A stretch of 64,000 nucleotides of DNA from Branchiostoma floridae (GCF_000003815.2 NC_049991.1:19362822-19426821), one strand, 5' to 3'. Positions 42,301 through 50,823 are shown, counted from the first letter of the stretch. Translations and numbers: made by a program. Notes: generated by a model not told the origin, from the sequence alone.

Positions 42301-44255
42301 ATTTTTTGCTTAATAGTAGATTTTATTGACATGTCCTGTTTATTCAACTTGCCTTCATTCACAAGTCAATACTGACGGTAAAAAATGAGCGATTAGAGTG
42401 ATTGACTTTAGTAGGGTAACTTTGGCACTTTATCTTTGTGACCCACTGAACGTAAGCAGGCCTGGTGCTCGTTCCATGAATTTACACTCATAAAATACTC
42501 TACTCAGATATGCTAAAAAGAAACTTGGACGTTCTGTATACCAAACGTTAGGTGATAAAAGGATTGATTGAATTATTGTCACCCGCGGCCATAACAACAG
42601 TTGAACCGGACGATACAGTTTTGAACAGAACGGGGGAATTTGGGCACTTTTTTTTCGTGACCCACTCACGTTAGCAGGCCTAGTGTATATTCCATGAGTT
42701 AACAATGATAATGAGTTTGATACCATTGGAAAGAAAATCATGCAAGCTTTCTATAGATATATAATATATTGAAATTGATGCAGAAACAACATAAATATGA
42801 TCAACCGAAGTTGGTATTCCAAACTTTTTGTGCTGAGTGTAGAATACAATTCTTGTATTGTTTAACCCTTGTCCTGCGGGCCCAGTTATATAACCGGATG
42901 CACATGTTGTGCCTGTGTGCGGTCCGGTTATTTAACCGGTTGGGGGTATTCCCCACAGGAACCTTTGTGGCTTCTGTACGGTAACCAGGAACAGCTGGGA
43001 AGAAGATGGGGGCTGCATGAATGGGGTCAAGGGTCAATATCCTGGTTGCGCAATCAATCCCAGAGCTCTTTGCGGGCATAAATTATGTTAATGAGCCAAG
43101 ATGGCCGACTGTCGTCTGCAGATATGTTTTTTTCATGTTTTTTTCGTGTTTTGGGGCATAAATTCTTAGTTTAGTCGCTAAAATGTCAAAGTTTACTTAG
43201 AAACAAGTGCATAAGGAGCCTTTCCCCACTGATTCTGAGGCAGAACATCCAATTTTGGGCAAGAATGGTGAAGAAATGCTGCCGAACATGAGAAAAGAAG
43301 ATATGCACGTGAACTTTACCATTTTTATGGAAAATTACCCCCCACGCAACAGGAAACGAATTAGGACAGTCTGTTAAGCTGCAAATTCGTCCTTGGTTAC
43401 TTTTGTGGAGGTCATTAAGTACCTTGATGTGGCAAATAATTAGTGACAGATGGAGCTGATCATATGTTACATTATTCTATTGAACAGCCTTTTCAGCACC
43501 CAGGACAATACCTAGCCATAAACTCACCTGTAGTGATACCTGGGTAATTTTTTTTGCTGCATGTGTGGCTCTGATGTTATCAGTATGTCATAGGAATGTT
43601 GTAGTGTTGATACTAAGATTATTTATAAAATTCAGGTATTATTAATACAAAAGTTTATGAAATTAACTTGTTTTATTGATTTATTACCCTTGCATATCAT
43701 TTTTATGACTCAGGGTAAAACTTTCAAGACATAACTTAAAAGTAGAGACTCTCAGCTTTCTATTGATGTATAACATTATAGGGTTACTTAAATGCAAAGT
43801 AACTAGAAAATAGCAAAGTAAAAGCATTTCCCATACTTTGAAGAGAGTCAAAAGTCCCCAGCACAGGGAGGGTATATGGGTAAAAAATTGCCAGCAGGAC
43901 AAGGGTTAACATATTTCATGTATCTGTTGTGGCAACCTGTACTTAACCCAGTGGATATGTAACTATGTACAATAAAGGTCTTCATTCATTCATTCATTCT
44001 CCTTTGTTTGAAAGGTACACTTCCAAGAATGACAGCGTCTACGCCATCGTGCTGGATTGGCCCAAGTCCGGACAGCTGACCCTCGGGGTTCCGAGGTCAT
44101 CGCCCACGACTACGGTCACAATGCTGGGCTGGGCAACTCCGCTGAAGTGGGCGGCAGTGTCAGGCGGAGGGATCACGGTACAGATGCCGACTGCTTTGCC
44201 TAACCAGCTGCCGTGCCAGTGGGCATGGGTCATTCAGATGAAGGGGGTGATGTAG
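30223..44255 (+). CDS. FUCA: alpha-L-fucosidase (GH29), ten coding exons
   Basis: Joined: 30223-30375, 32198-32345, 34098-34239, 34719-34825, 36138-36268, 38097-38230, 38775-38872, 39495-39627, 40689-40859 and 44015-44255. This is 1458 nt, 485 codons plus stop, all junctions in phase with GT/AG ends. A hydrophobic N-terminus (about residues 7-27) is a signal peptide or anchor. Family landmarks are [59 protein letters not shown] and [18 protein letters not shown]. By homology Asp249 in WSDGD is the catalytic nucleophile; His81 (HWG) and His156/157 (KHHEGF) line the fucose site. It would remove alpha-linked fucose from glycans, in lysosomes or outside the cell. Sequons include NNS, NST and NDT. 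Length is close to animal FUCA1/FUCA2 (about 460-470). An alternative exon 2 lies at 33037-33181. Confidence 0.95.
30838..32197 (+). repeat. array of exon 2 acceptor edges (about 147 bp x 9)
   Basis: Nine copies precede the genuine exon 2, with the CCCC-ATATGCACC landmark at about 30880, 31034, 31178, 31321, 31468, 31615, 31760, 31911 and 32058 (real: 32201). Each unit has intron sequence (TAATTAACTTATCAACCATA, CTATTGATCAACAGCAG) and the first 62 bp or so of exon 2 (codons [21 protein letters not shown]). The copy then breaks off into intron-like sequence. Many copies keep the AG acceptor. The unit is longer than in the donor arrays and more diverged. Confidence 0.92.
32198..32345 (+). CDS. 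FUCA: fucosidase exon 2a (HWG version)
   Basis: Tandem acceptor AACAGCAG allows a start at 32198 or 32201, differing by one Gln. Donor GTACAG; phase 0 in, 1 out. It encodes the first beta strand of the catalytic barrel with the conserved [20 protein letters not shown]. It is the last and only full-length member of the preceding array. Confidence 0.93.
32346..33036 (+). other. fucosidase intron between exons 2a and 2b
   Basis: Intronic sequence; an AT-rich middle and no recognised repeat. Confidence 0.5.
33037..33181 (+). CDS. FUCA: fucosidase exon 2b, alternative second copy of exon 2
   Basis: Acceptor TGTGCTCAG, donor GTACAC, 145 nt, phase 0 in and 1 out, exactly as exon 2a. It encodes [20 protein letters not shown] and [20 protein letters not shown], about 75% identical to 2a by eye and without stops. 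The conserved His of HWG is Val here. Including both exons would break the frame, so 2a and 2b can only be mutually exclusive. The open frame, clean splice sites and conservative changes suggest it is functional or only recently silenced. Confidence 0.8.
33182..34097 (+). other. fucosidase intron 2
   Basis: No exon, repeat family or RNA gene is recognised. Confidence 0.5.
34098..34239 (+). CDS. FUCA: fucosidase exon 3
   Basis: Acceptor GATTCCAG, donor GTAAGG, phase 1 in and 2 out, residues about 101-147. It encodes [20 protein letters not shown] and [10 protein letters not shown], a well-conserved GH29 segment. Confidence 0.92.
34719..34825 (+). CDS. FUCA: fucosidase exon 4 (KHHEGF)
   Basis: Acceptor TTCCACAG, donor GTACGT, phase 2 in and 1 out. 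It encodes [20 protein letters not shown] and [15 protein letters not shown], including the two active-site histidines. Confidence 0.93.
34885..35646. mobile_element. non-autonomous hAT-like element (CAGTGGCGGCGG ends)
   Basis: CAGTGGCGGCGGCAAAATA at the left is inverse to the right end CCTGCCGCCGCCTCTG. ATAGG flanks both sides (34880-34884 and 35647-35651), a 5-bp duplication. Inside are three or four diverged copies of a block with TTTCAGAGGGT, GATTTCGAAATTT and GCCTTCGGCACTC. It is in fucosidase intron 4. Confidence 0.7.
35652..35949 (+). other. fucosidase intron 4, rest
   Basis: Contains a weak SINE-like tail near 35805-35900 (CACTCACACCAGGAAGGTCC). Nothing else is recognised. Confidence 0.4.
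35950..35993 (+). repeat. extra copy of the exon 4 3' edge with donor
   Basis: CAACTGGAACTCTGTGGACA continuing to GGACCTGGTTG|GTACAT repeats the last 14 codons or so of exon 4 ([14 protein letters not shown]) and its donor, 1.1 kb downstream. There is no acceptor in front of it, so it is not an exon on its own. Confidence 0.8.
36138..36268 (+). CDS. FUCA: fucosidase exon 5
   Basis: Acceptor CATTCCAG, donor GTAAGT, phase 1 in and 0 out, residues 184-227. It encodes [20 protein letters not shown] and [20 protein letters not shown] then DYTK. Its last 70 nt or so plus the donor are the founder of the 77-bp array that follows. Confidence 0.93.
36269..37842 (+). repeat. array of exon 5 3' ends with splice donors (77 bp x 20)
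   Basis: About 20 units follow exon 5. Each reads TACTACTCCCTGTTCCACC, GCTGTACCTCAGGGACAAGC and ACACAGGACTACACCAAG, then the donor GTCAGT. Three units have AAG|ATCAGT and so lack GT (about 37299, 37452, 37605). Two units regain GAGTGGTTC as in the true exon and one has GAGTTCTTC. The 77-bp length (3 x 25 + 2) with no stops in any frame creates a 637-codon open frame that cycles through all three readings. That frame is not a gene. Confidence 0.95.
38097..38230 (+). CDS. FUCA: fucosidase exon 6 (catalytic nucleophile)
   Basis: Acceptor ATCCATAG, donor GTGCCA, phase 0 in and 2 out, residues 228-271. It encodes [20 protein letters not shown]. Asp249 in WSDGD corresponds to the GH29 nucleophile; NST is a sequon. 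Confidence 0.94.
38231..38774 (+). other. fucosidase intron 6
   Basis: No repeat family or exon is recognised. Confidence 0.5.
38775..38872 (+). CDS. FUCA: fucosidase exon 7
   Basis: Acceptor GCCCTCAG, donor GTGAGC, phase 2 in and 1 out. It encodes [20 protein letters not shown] and [11 protein letters not shown], matching the conserved NDRWG and CHHGGYY segments of animal fucosidases. Confidence 0.94.
38955..39125. repeat. dispersed GGTTATACC repeat in intron 7
   Basis: GCTGGTGGTTATGCTGAAGG, GGTTATACCAGCTATATTAG and AGATACAGATACAGAAGCT match the unit at 22220-22335. Confidence 0.55.
39280..39480 (+). repeat. dispersed repeat with CTGACGA...GAAACG motif
   Basis: Matches the minus strand of 51420-51560 over GCGCCACCTACATCGGCTAC-like sequence, GAAGCAGAACT and GCTCTGACGAAGGTGTCTGA, then GAAACGTAAGC. 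A third partial copy is near 48215-48255. The CTGACGA, stem and GAAAC arrangement resembles a hammerhead core but carries an extra A before the stem. Confidence 0.55.
39495..39627 (+). CDS. FUCA: fucosidase exon 8
   Basis: Acceptor ATGCCCAG, donor GTCAGG, phase 1 in and 2 out. It encodes [20 protein letters not shown] and [19 protein letters not shown], a conserved GH29 stretch. Confidence 0.94.
39908..40418. mobile_element. MITE with TTAA target duplication
   Basis: TTAA, then AGGGACATAATGTA, and at the other end TACATTATGTCCCT then TTAA. TTAA duplications are typical of piggyBac and Kolobok elements; which one is not determined. The interior includes two inverse copies of ACTTCCGGGTAGC (40072-40098), and its open frame (40097-40381) has no recognised domain. 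It is in fucosidase intron 8. Confidence 0.75.
40440..40578 (+). repeat. extra copy of the exon 9 acceptor edge
   Basis: TTCAAGGTCACCTTGACTTC with CAG|TTGTGGAGG at about 40550-40578 duplicates 40667-40698 (the exon 9 acceptor and its first codons), 119 bp upstream. Flanking AGCATCTG, TGTCTTCTCT and CGACCAG are duplicated too. The copy keeps a usable AG but would read VEVYKYC-like sequence rather than the conserved GGNLLMNIG. Confidence 0.75.
40689..40859 (+). CDS. FUCA: fucosidase exon 9
   Basis: Acceptor TTCTCCAG, donor GTGAGA, phase 2 in and 2 out. It encodes [20 protein letters not shown] and [20 protein letters not shown], then KPWR, the conserved end of the catalytic domain. Confidence 0.94.
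40860..41595 (+). other. fucosidase intron 9, first part
   Basis: AT-rich; (AAT)n-like sequence near 41020-41080. At 41400-41545 there is sequence related to one end of the 45548-45753 MITE (CAACGGATAACAGTTACCC, GAAGGTGAACTTA). No exon is seen. Confidence 0.45.
41596..42839 (+). mobile_element. Tc1/mariner element with long inverted repeats and decayed transposase
   Basis: Ends CACTCGGCACAAAAAGTTTGG and CCAAACTTTTTGTGCTGAGTG are each flanked by TA (41594-41595 and 42840-42841). The inverted arms extend inward about 200 bp (AAGGCCTGCTTACGTGAGTG against CACTCACGTTAGCAGGCCTA). Inside, translations in two frames give Tc1-like transposase pieces: [20 protein letters not shown], then after a frameshift [12 protein letters not shown] and [17 protein letters not shown]. 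The transposase is broken by shifts and stops. It lies in fucosidase intron 9. Confidence 0.85.
42866..43905. mobile_element. piggyBac-like non-autonomous element
   Basis: TTAA|CCCTTGTCCTGC at the left and GCAGGACAAGGG|TTAA at the right (duplications at 42862-42865 and 43906-43909). CCCT-type ends with TTAA duplications fit piggyBac. The 1040-bp interior has inverse ATATAACCGG/CCGGTTATTTAACC motifs near the left end and no transposase. It sits 26 bp from the Tc1 element. Confidence 0.75.
43910..44004 (+). repeat. LINE 3' tail with (CATT)n
   Basis: GCAACCTGTACTTAACCCAG, GTACAATAAAGGTCTTCATT and a (CATT)n end at 43982-43999 look like a severely truncated LINE 3' end. It lies directly before the acceptor of fucosidase exon 10. 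Confidence 0.6.
44015..44255 (+). CDS. FUCA: fucosidase exon 10 (C-terminal beta domain)
   Basis: Acceptor TTTGAAAG, phase 2 in, stop TAG at 44253-44255, residues 406-485. It encodes [20 protein letters not shown] and the beta-sandwich end ([20 protein letters not shown] then IQMKGVM), comparable with the C-terminal domain of animal fucosidases. Confidence 0.93.
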
Positions 44256-44455
44256 GGCTTTTCCATGGTTTTCTAAAATTCACTTGTCCTATCGGGAAAG
44301 CACCTTAAAAATTTACTTGCCCAAACCAAATTTTCACTTCAAATGTCACTTTTATATGCATTTTCACATGAAGCAATGGAATGCTATATTCTATTGTTGC
44401 CTCTTTTCTTTTTCTATGTTGACCATTGCTTGATGCTGTGACTGTGAAAACTAAT

Positions 44456-44543
44456 GGGAGGATCGCGGTACAGATGCCGGCTGCTTCGCCTACCCAGCTG
44501 CCGTGCCAGTGGGCGTGGGTGATACAGATGAAGGGGGTGGCGT
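44456..44543 (+). repeat. extra copy of the exon 10 coding end
   Basis: GATCGCGGTACAGATGCCGG to the stop GTGGCGTAG repeats the last 28 codons or so of exon 10, about 285 bp downstream of the original. It still reads without interruption ([20 protein letters not shown], then IQMKGVA and stop). Whether it is in the 3'UTR or used as an alternative end is unknown. Confidence 0.85.
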
Positions 44544-44559
44544 AGGGCTGGCTAAGGAG

Positions 44560-45547
44560 TACAGCTGGCCAAAGGGAGTCATCATGATCAACCTAAGCCA
44601 AACACACTCCTAGGCCAGCTTCACTCCTCTGGCAACTTTTGATAATGTCTTATGCTACCGTAGGATCTGCTTGAAGATTAGTGATGCAGGACTTTTCTTG
44701 CATAGCCTGGTATCCAGCAGTATACTATTAGACCACAGGCACTACTTATACTTATATCAAAGAGATTATCAGACTTCTTATTATAGGCCCTGGTCTCTCT
44801 TGTCCTCTCTGCAGACAGAAGAGACTTGGGGGCTATAAAAAATACAGCTTGATACCAGGCTATTTGTTTCTAGGCCACACTATGGCTGGTATTAGTATAT
44901 AGGGGTGCCAAAACATTCTTACAAATGATATGTTGTCAAAAGCAAAGGCATAAAGCACTATGCAAAACTATACAAATCTTATGAAAACCGGATGGAGCGT
45001 AGGAATCTTATCAAAACCAAAGGCTTTTTATCCAAACAATACAAACATAATGACGAACACACCAAGCTCTAGATAAAAACATACAAATCTTATGAAAATG
45101 TACAGAGCACTATGCAAAATGTACAAATTTTATTAAGAAGAATCCATTTTTTTCTTTACTGCAACAGCACAAAAATATTGTAGCATTTTTTTTAAGACAA
45201 CACAATTTTCTTGTCAAAGTTAATGATAAGAAATAGCAACTGTACGCTCGGATAGAAGAAAACCCTGATCTGGTATCAGGCTTGTACATGTACTTGTATA
45301 TGTGCAGTTAGAAACCTAACTGTTTGACAAATTGCAAAATCTTGTAGTTCTTGTGATGTTTGCCCAGTTTTGAAAGATTATTAGTTTCCGGAAGATTGAT
45401 TAAATCTTTATACACATTTTCACAATCATATAACATATAGTTGTTAGTAATTGTTGTGAGCTATTAGGTACATGTATATGTTACGCTCATCATCATCATC
45501 GCGGGCTGCTTGCCCGGACCAAGTCCACCCTCTCCTTCCAGTTACGC
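44560..45547. repeat. fucosidase 3' flank with dispersed repeats
   Basis: 44610-44685 matches 36025-36110 (GCTTCACTCCTCTG, CTTATGCTACCGTAGGATCT). At 44702-44863 a MITE has inverse ends ATAGCCTGGTATC and GATACCAGGCTAT. No convincing polyadenylation signal was located by eye. Confidence 0.55.
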
Positions 45548-45753
45548 TAGTTCACCATTATCCACGAGGTAACCTATATCCGTTCTACTTACAAACAGGG
45601 AATTTAGGGATATAAAGTTGATGGGCAGTGGTTTTAAATGCATTTTTTGGTAGGTATTGCAGTTTGAAACTACCTGCCCTCAACTTAATATCCCTAAATG
45701 CCCTTGTCTTGAATACAACGGATAAAGGTTACCCCGCGAATAAAGGTGAACTA
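45548..45753. repeat. MITE with TAGTTCACC inverted ends
   Basis: TAGTTCACCATTATCCACG, GAGGTAACCTATATCCGTT at the left; AACGGATAAAGGTTACCCCG and CGAATAAAGGTGAACTA at the right. An inner pair GGGATATAAAGTTGATGGGC / GCCCTCAACTTAATATCCC gives a second stem. A one-sided relative lies at 41400-41545. Confidence 0.75.
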
Positions 45754-48275
45754 GAGTTCAATGCAATTAACAAACAAATTTGAGGCAGTCTCACTATATA
45801 GTGCTAGATAAATGTAAATGGATGTTACATGTGGCATAGAGTATGGTTATGTTGATTTCTTTTTCACTTTAAACACTTCTGGACTTTATGCATTGAAGGA
45901 GCAACTGAGTAAAAAGTATGTTATAAAATATACTTCTTGATGTAATCGGATATAAAGATGCATTTGTCATGATGAGAAGGTTGGTATAGAATGAATTAAA
46001 CCAGAATTTGTCAGAAAAAAGTTGTCTGAGGTTATTACTTTACTGTTGTATTGATAAAGATTTATTATGATCTTTAAGTTATATATCAACGTCCCAGCTA
46101 ATGCCATCAAGAAAAGATGAAATCATGGTAAAAAACTGAATAATAAAAAACAGAAAAAGAATTTGAGTACAGTAACGTTAGAATACAACATTGTACAAAA
46201 AAATATGGTTTTAAGGCTCATCTTTTCCTCCTCTCAGCTACTGCTAGTACTAGCAAGGAGGTTTTTTTCAACCTCCTTGGTACTAGGATACATGTATATC
46301 AGTTTCGCTGATGCCGTCTAGTGGAAGAGAGAAGTACTGTAGAATTGAACGACCCAAGGTGTTTACAATAGGTTTACAACCCATTACGAGTTGCAGCATA
46401 CATGCGTAACATTACATGCACATACAAACGTGTATTTGTATAATGTTGCTCATTTGCATACTCGGGACAACTTAAAGAAGACGTTACTGATTATGGTAGA
46501 CTGCCACATAAAGCCTAGTGCATTTTACATCTAACTCATCTAACGTTAACTGTTACACTTATGTTGCTAAACATTTGGTTATAGATGGTTGTTATAATTT
46601 GGACGCTTTAGCGTAAAAGCTTCATACTGCGCTTTTCTGTAGTAATATCCTACACCACTAGGCAGCGCTGTGAGACCTTGCGGGAGCAACAGATTCCAGC
46701 ACCTCACGACACCATGCAAGTTTTGCGGCTTCTTTGTGAACTTCACGGCTTCTGCGCGAATATGCAGAACTTGTCCTCTCTTTCTCGCCAAAAGCAACGA
46801 TGTGGGTTTCCTAGAAGACTAGTAGAAGAGTTGACAGCATGCACGTCGTCTCTGGTGAGTTCCTTTTTGAAATTACAGTGCAGTTTCCCTGGTCAGCAGA
46901 ATATGGTTAGTGTACGAAGAATTTTGAACAAAATGGCGACGTTCAAATGCTGCCGCGATTCTGAAACTTTCTGGGCACCAACGCAAAAGTCGCCGGAACA
47001 AACTTGCACATTTTAACCTTCATGAAAATGCGTCGAATCAAGAAAAACACTTTGAAAGAAATCTTGCAACCTAAACAGATTGTTAACGTTGCTAACGTTA
47101 GCGAAGCCCAGTACTCGAGTAACAATACACGATTTACATATCAACAACCGGTTGCTCTTGCGATGAAATTTGTAGGGATTTCCGGCGGTAAACGGAAAGA
47201 ATCCAGCATCCTCTTGCACTGACAGTCACAAACTTCTGATCGTGATCGTGGAGTTAGGCAGACCCTCACGATTGCACCATCCTTACTGATAAGGACTGGA
47301 AGTAAAGTTAGGCAGGATGTTTGCATGGGTTAGTCGTTCAGCACCAAGGAGAGAACCAACTTGGTGAAATGTTGGAACTTGTTGTGCAATTTTCCCATGT
47401 TTCTCACCCAATGTCGGCATAGTTTTATTCTAATGACATAAAAACTTTTGCAAATACCAGAGCTTAATTTGTTGCTGTCGTATTAGTATTATGACACAAG
47501 CTTTAGCACAGTGTTAATAATAGGTCATATTGGATTCATAATACTCTGATTTTTTCATCGAAAAAGTTGCCTGTTCTACTTCACTTTGCTAACTGGCAAT
47601 TGACCATCCCAAGGGAACCATTTATGGGTTATACCATCTGGGTATGCCTCAGGGACAAAGTAGTGTGTTCTTTACTTTTCCCCCAACAAAAATAGGGTGG
47701 GTTGGTAGCGATTTTTCTTCAAATTCTCATTCTACATACACATTGTAAAGCCATAATTTTTCATTTGCTAGAAATGAGGAGAACATGGTGGAAAATGATA
47801 CTACAACCTTTTTATCATCACTCAGATGTCAGGTTAAAAGGCCTTTGGCAGTGACAGTTGTTGACAAAAAAAGAAGAAGCTTGGGATGGCAAGTTTTTGG
47901 GAAGGTCTGTCGGGTAGCCTAAGAGACATTTTTTCTTAGACCTTACCAAGTTGAAACAAGTGAAAAGTTGCCTGAGACTTGTGAGCCTGTGAAGTTGACT
48001 TCTAGAAGTCCTTCATGCCGGCCTGCCACAGCAAAGCTGCAAGGTTAGCACGCGGCCTAGAGGGTCAAACCCTGCAGAAATTACCTCTGGTTCTAAACTC
48101 AGCTCCAGGAAACCTCCATGTCGTGGTCTGGTGGTGAGTAATCCGGCTCCAAGGCTACAAAGTTTCAGGTGAAAATCCCTGCATAGCTGAACTCTTAACC
48201 AGTTAGAAGCTCAAATAGTTGTCTGAGACTGAGAGACATCGAAACATAAGCAAAGTAAGTACTATACTGGCTGTG
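45754..48275. other. intergenic sequence, no supported gene
   Basis: A hairpin (GCAAGGAGGTTTTTTTCAAC / CTCCTTGGTAC) lies near 46253-46285. Two plus-strand frames at 46678-47016 and 47004-47222 sit in less AT-rich sequence with a donor-like GGTGAGTTCC at 46853. They have no recognisable domain, and I do not call an exon. Confidence 0.4.
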
Positions 48276-48586
48276 TCAGGGTTCTAGCCAGTGCATTTTA
48301 GCGTAGTGAGCCCCTACACTAAAATTTGTGACCACTACGCTAAAATAAGGGCCACTACGCTAATTTCTAACAAGGGTAGTGGTGTTTTGGTATCATTTGC
48401 TTGTTCAACAATGTCTTATCAATGTCTGCACAATGAAAAATGGTGACATGACCCTTAAACCTGACCAGAAAATCCTACAATTTACATGTGATGTTAACAA
48501 AGTGCCAACTTTTAACTCTACAATTTCAAAGTCTCACCGTGGAAGGGCCAAGACCCCCCCTTCCACACCATTGCCTCCCGGGCACT
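48276..48586. repeat. possible left end of a CAGGG-type element before the gap
   Basis: CAGGGTTCTAGCCAGTGCAT with repeated CACTACGCTAAAAT words (48310-48372) resembles hAT-like subterminal sequence. The other end is not visible, possibly because of the gap. Confidence 0.35.
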
Positions 48587-48686
48587 NNNNNNNNNNNNNN
48601 NNNNNNNNNNNNNNNNNNNNNNNNNNNNNNNNNNNNNNNNNNNNNNNNNNNNNNNNNNNNNNNNNNNNNNNNNNNNNNNNNNNNNN
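48587..48686. other. assembly gap (100 N)
   Basis: A run of exactly 100 N, a conventional gap of unknown size. Open frames that cross it are meaningless. Confidence 0.99.
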
Positions 48687-48757
48687 GACTGCACCACGAT
48701 CTCACGTGCTAAAGGAGTGGTTTCACAAGATTCAAGTCTTGGGATGCATAGCTTCAT

Positions 48758-48895
48758 ATACTGTGAATTCATCTAAGTTTGCTGAGATTTAATTTCACGG
48801 TAGCGGGAAAAAGGACTGTTCATGGTGGTTTTAACGGTAGCACCATGCAGTGTAGTCTCTTACTTCCATGGAAAAAATGGCATTTACAGTAATGT
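48758..48895. repeat. short MITE, relative of 28650-28860
   Basis: TATACTGTGAATTCATCTAAG at the left, TTAATTTCACGGTAGCGGGA inside, and CATTTACAGTA at the right match the family at 28650-28860. Confidence 0.55.
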
Positions 48896-49645
48896 GTAAA
48901 AGGCAATGCTGCTGGAATTCTACAGAGAAAGCTACTTCATATGTATTAAAGGCATGAGGCTCACTTTTGTCAAAGTGCCTAGTTTTTGAAATAAAATTGT
49001 TTGATGTAAAGTTGGCCGAAAAAGTTTTGAGCATTGGTGTGACTTTTCAAGATGTTCTGTTGAAAAAGCTAGACTTAAAAATGCTGTAAAATAACACTTT
49101 TTTTAATGCATAGTCACACCTCAGTTCTTTAAGGAGGTAACAACAGTACAACCTGCCAGTAAGGAAAGTAGTCTTTTCTGCACCATTAAGTTCCTATTCA
49201 GAGATGACAGCAGCACGGTTTGTCAACAGAGCAAGTGACTGATTGCCTCAGAATTTGTACTGTAATTGTAGCAGAATTTGAGCTATTGGGGGGAATGAAT
49301 AGCTTTATTCATGACTTTTGTAAAAGGCAGTGCTGCAAATGGAACTAATACATATGCGTCTTTATGCTGCTTTGTCAGAAACGCTCAATTTCTAGCCAAA
49401 AATGTATAATTGCTAACTTGGTCACAAAAGTTTCGAGCATCCATGTAACTTTTTGAGACGTTCCGCTGAAAAAGCTTGAAAAATGCTGTAAAATAACACT
49501 TTCCTGATGTATCATCGCACCTCAGTCCTTTATGGAGTAAACCTGCCAGTAAAAACTTAGTCTTTTCTGCACCATTAACTTCTTATTCAGAGATAACAGC
49601 AGCACGGTTTGTCAACAGAGCAGGTGACTGATTACCGCAGGATTT
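48896..49645. repeat. tandem duplication, two diverged copies of about 370 bp
   Basis: Shared landmarks at about 48950-49245 and 49330-49630 are AATGCTGTAAAATAACACTT, ACACCTCAGTTCTTTA-like, CTTTTCTGCACCATTAA, and CAGCAGCACGGTTTGTCAAC. No coding is seen. Confidence 0.7.
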
Positions 49646-49649
49646 CCAC

Positions 49650-50200
49650 GACAGCTCCTAAACCACTGCCTGCACAGGACTCCATGAATATCCCTTATCC
49701 TGGCTGCAATCGTGGCGCCAGGCAGCGAGCACAGATCATTTGGTGTTTAGGAGCTTAGCGATAACGCGGGGAGGCTAATTACTTTTCCTTAACGAGCTGT
49801 TAATTCGGCAAAGATGGACTCAGATCGGATCGGAGTCGCGGCGTAATCCAATCTGGCGACGTCCCCTAAATCAGTTTATCTCGCGAAATCTTAAGACGCA
49901 GGCCTCGAGGTGTAGGAAAAATCTGAGACGTAACGGCCGTGGGAGAGAGTAATTAGATTAATTAATGGGAAACTGTCAGCCGCAGATTCCTTTTTAGAAT
50001 GACTCATTTCCTGCGCAATCATAAATTCTCGGAAACTTCCCTCCAGGGATGTATATTGATGTAATTATCATAAATTCAGCTGCACGTGAGACTCACGGAT
50101 ATATAAATCCCGTAGTCACTTCGCCAGCCATTTTATTTCTCGTTGGCCCAGTGGGTTGATTATTAAGTTTTTCTCACTAGCTAAATGATTTTTAATCGGG
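49650..50200. promoter_or_regulatory. candidate conserved non-coding / enhancer-like sequence
   Basis: High-complexity, non-repetitive, non-coding sequence dense in homeodomain-type words (GGCTAATTACT, TAATTAGATTAATTAATGGG, TCATAAATT), an E-box CACGTG near 50083 and CpG-containing segments. It differs clearly from the repeat-rich surroundings. Conservation cannot be judged from one sequence; the call is by texture only. Confidence 0.3.
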
Positions 50201-50823
50201 CAAATTAACTAAAGACAATTAGTAGATTCCAAGACATGGAAGCACACTTTTGTCATCTTGATCACTATGCACATGAAAACATTAAGTTTCCTTGCAGCGG
50301 TGGGTACCGTTGTATTTTCTCTTTCAGGGGTAGTAAAATTTGATGATGTCATCCATATAGTCCAAAATATCATATACAGAATTTTGTTATGCACAGCCAA
50401 CAATATTCATTACAGCTACAGTTCTTCAGTACAACTAATTTGATTATCTAGAGAACAATATTAAGTCAAGATGCCAATGTAACCAGCAAGACAACCTGTA
50501 GAAAAAATTGATTTACAGAAGTCTGCAAAATCTCTTGCCATAATAACATATAAAGAAGAAACTATTCTTTGTATAATATTGTTGTCATTAAAGATAGATG
50601 ATTTGTCATATTTAACTGCTCCCTTAGACAAACAAGACGTTGGCAGACACCCTTTTAATTGGAGTAACCATTGCTTAATAATTTGATAGAATTTTTATCA
50701 TTGTACTAACCATTGATTCTTATGACTTTTTGTCTTATCTAACAGTTCTGCCTAACTTATTGCTTTTCATATCTATCCACTGCAGAGTGTATGATACAGC
50801 CCGATAACAGCCCTGTACAACGG

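Noticed and set aside
46678..47222. Possible first exon of another gene (two overlapping plus-strand frames, donor-like GTGAGT)
   Set aside because: No recognisable protein motif and no partner exon found; the evidence was too weak to call.
48379..48792. Open frames crossing 48587-48686
   Set aside because: They run through 100 N of an assembly gap.
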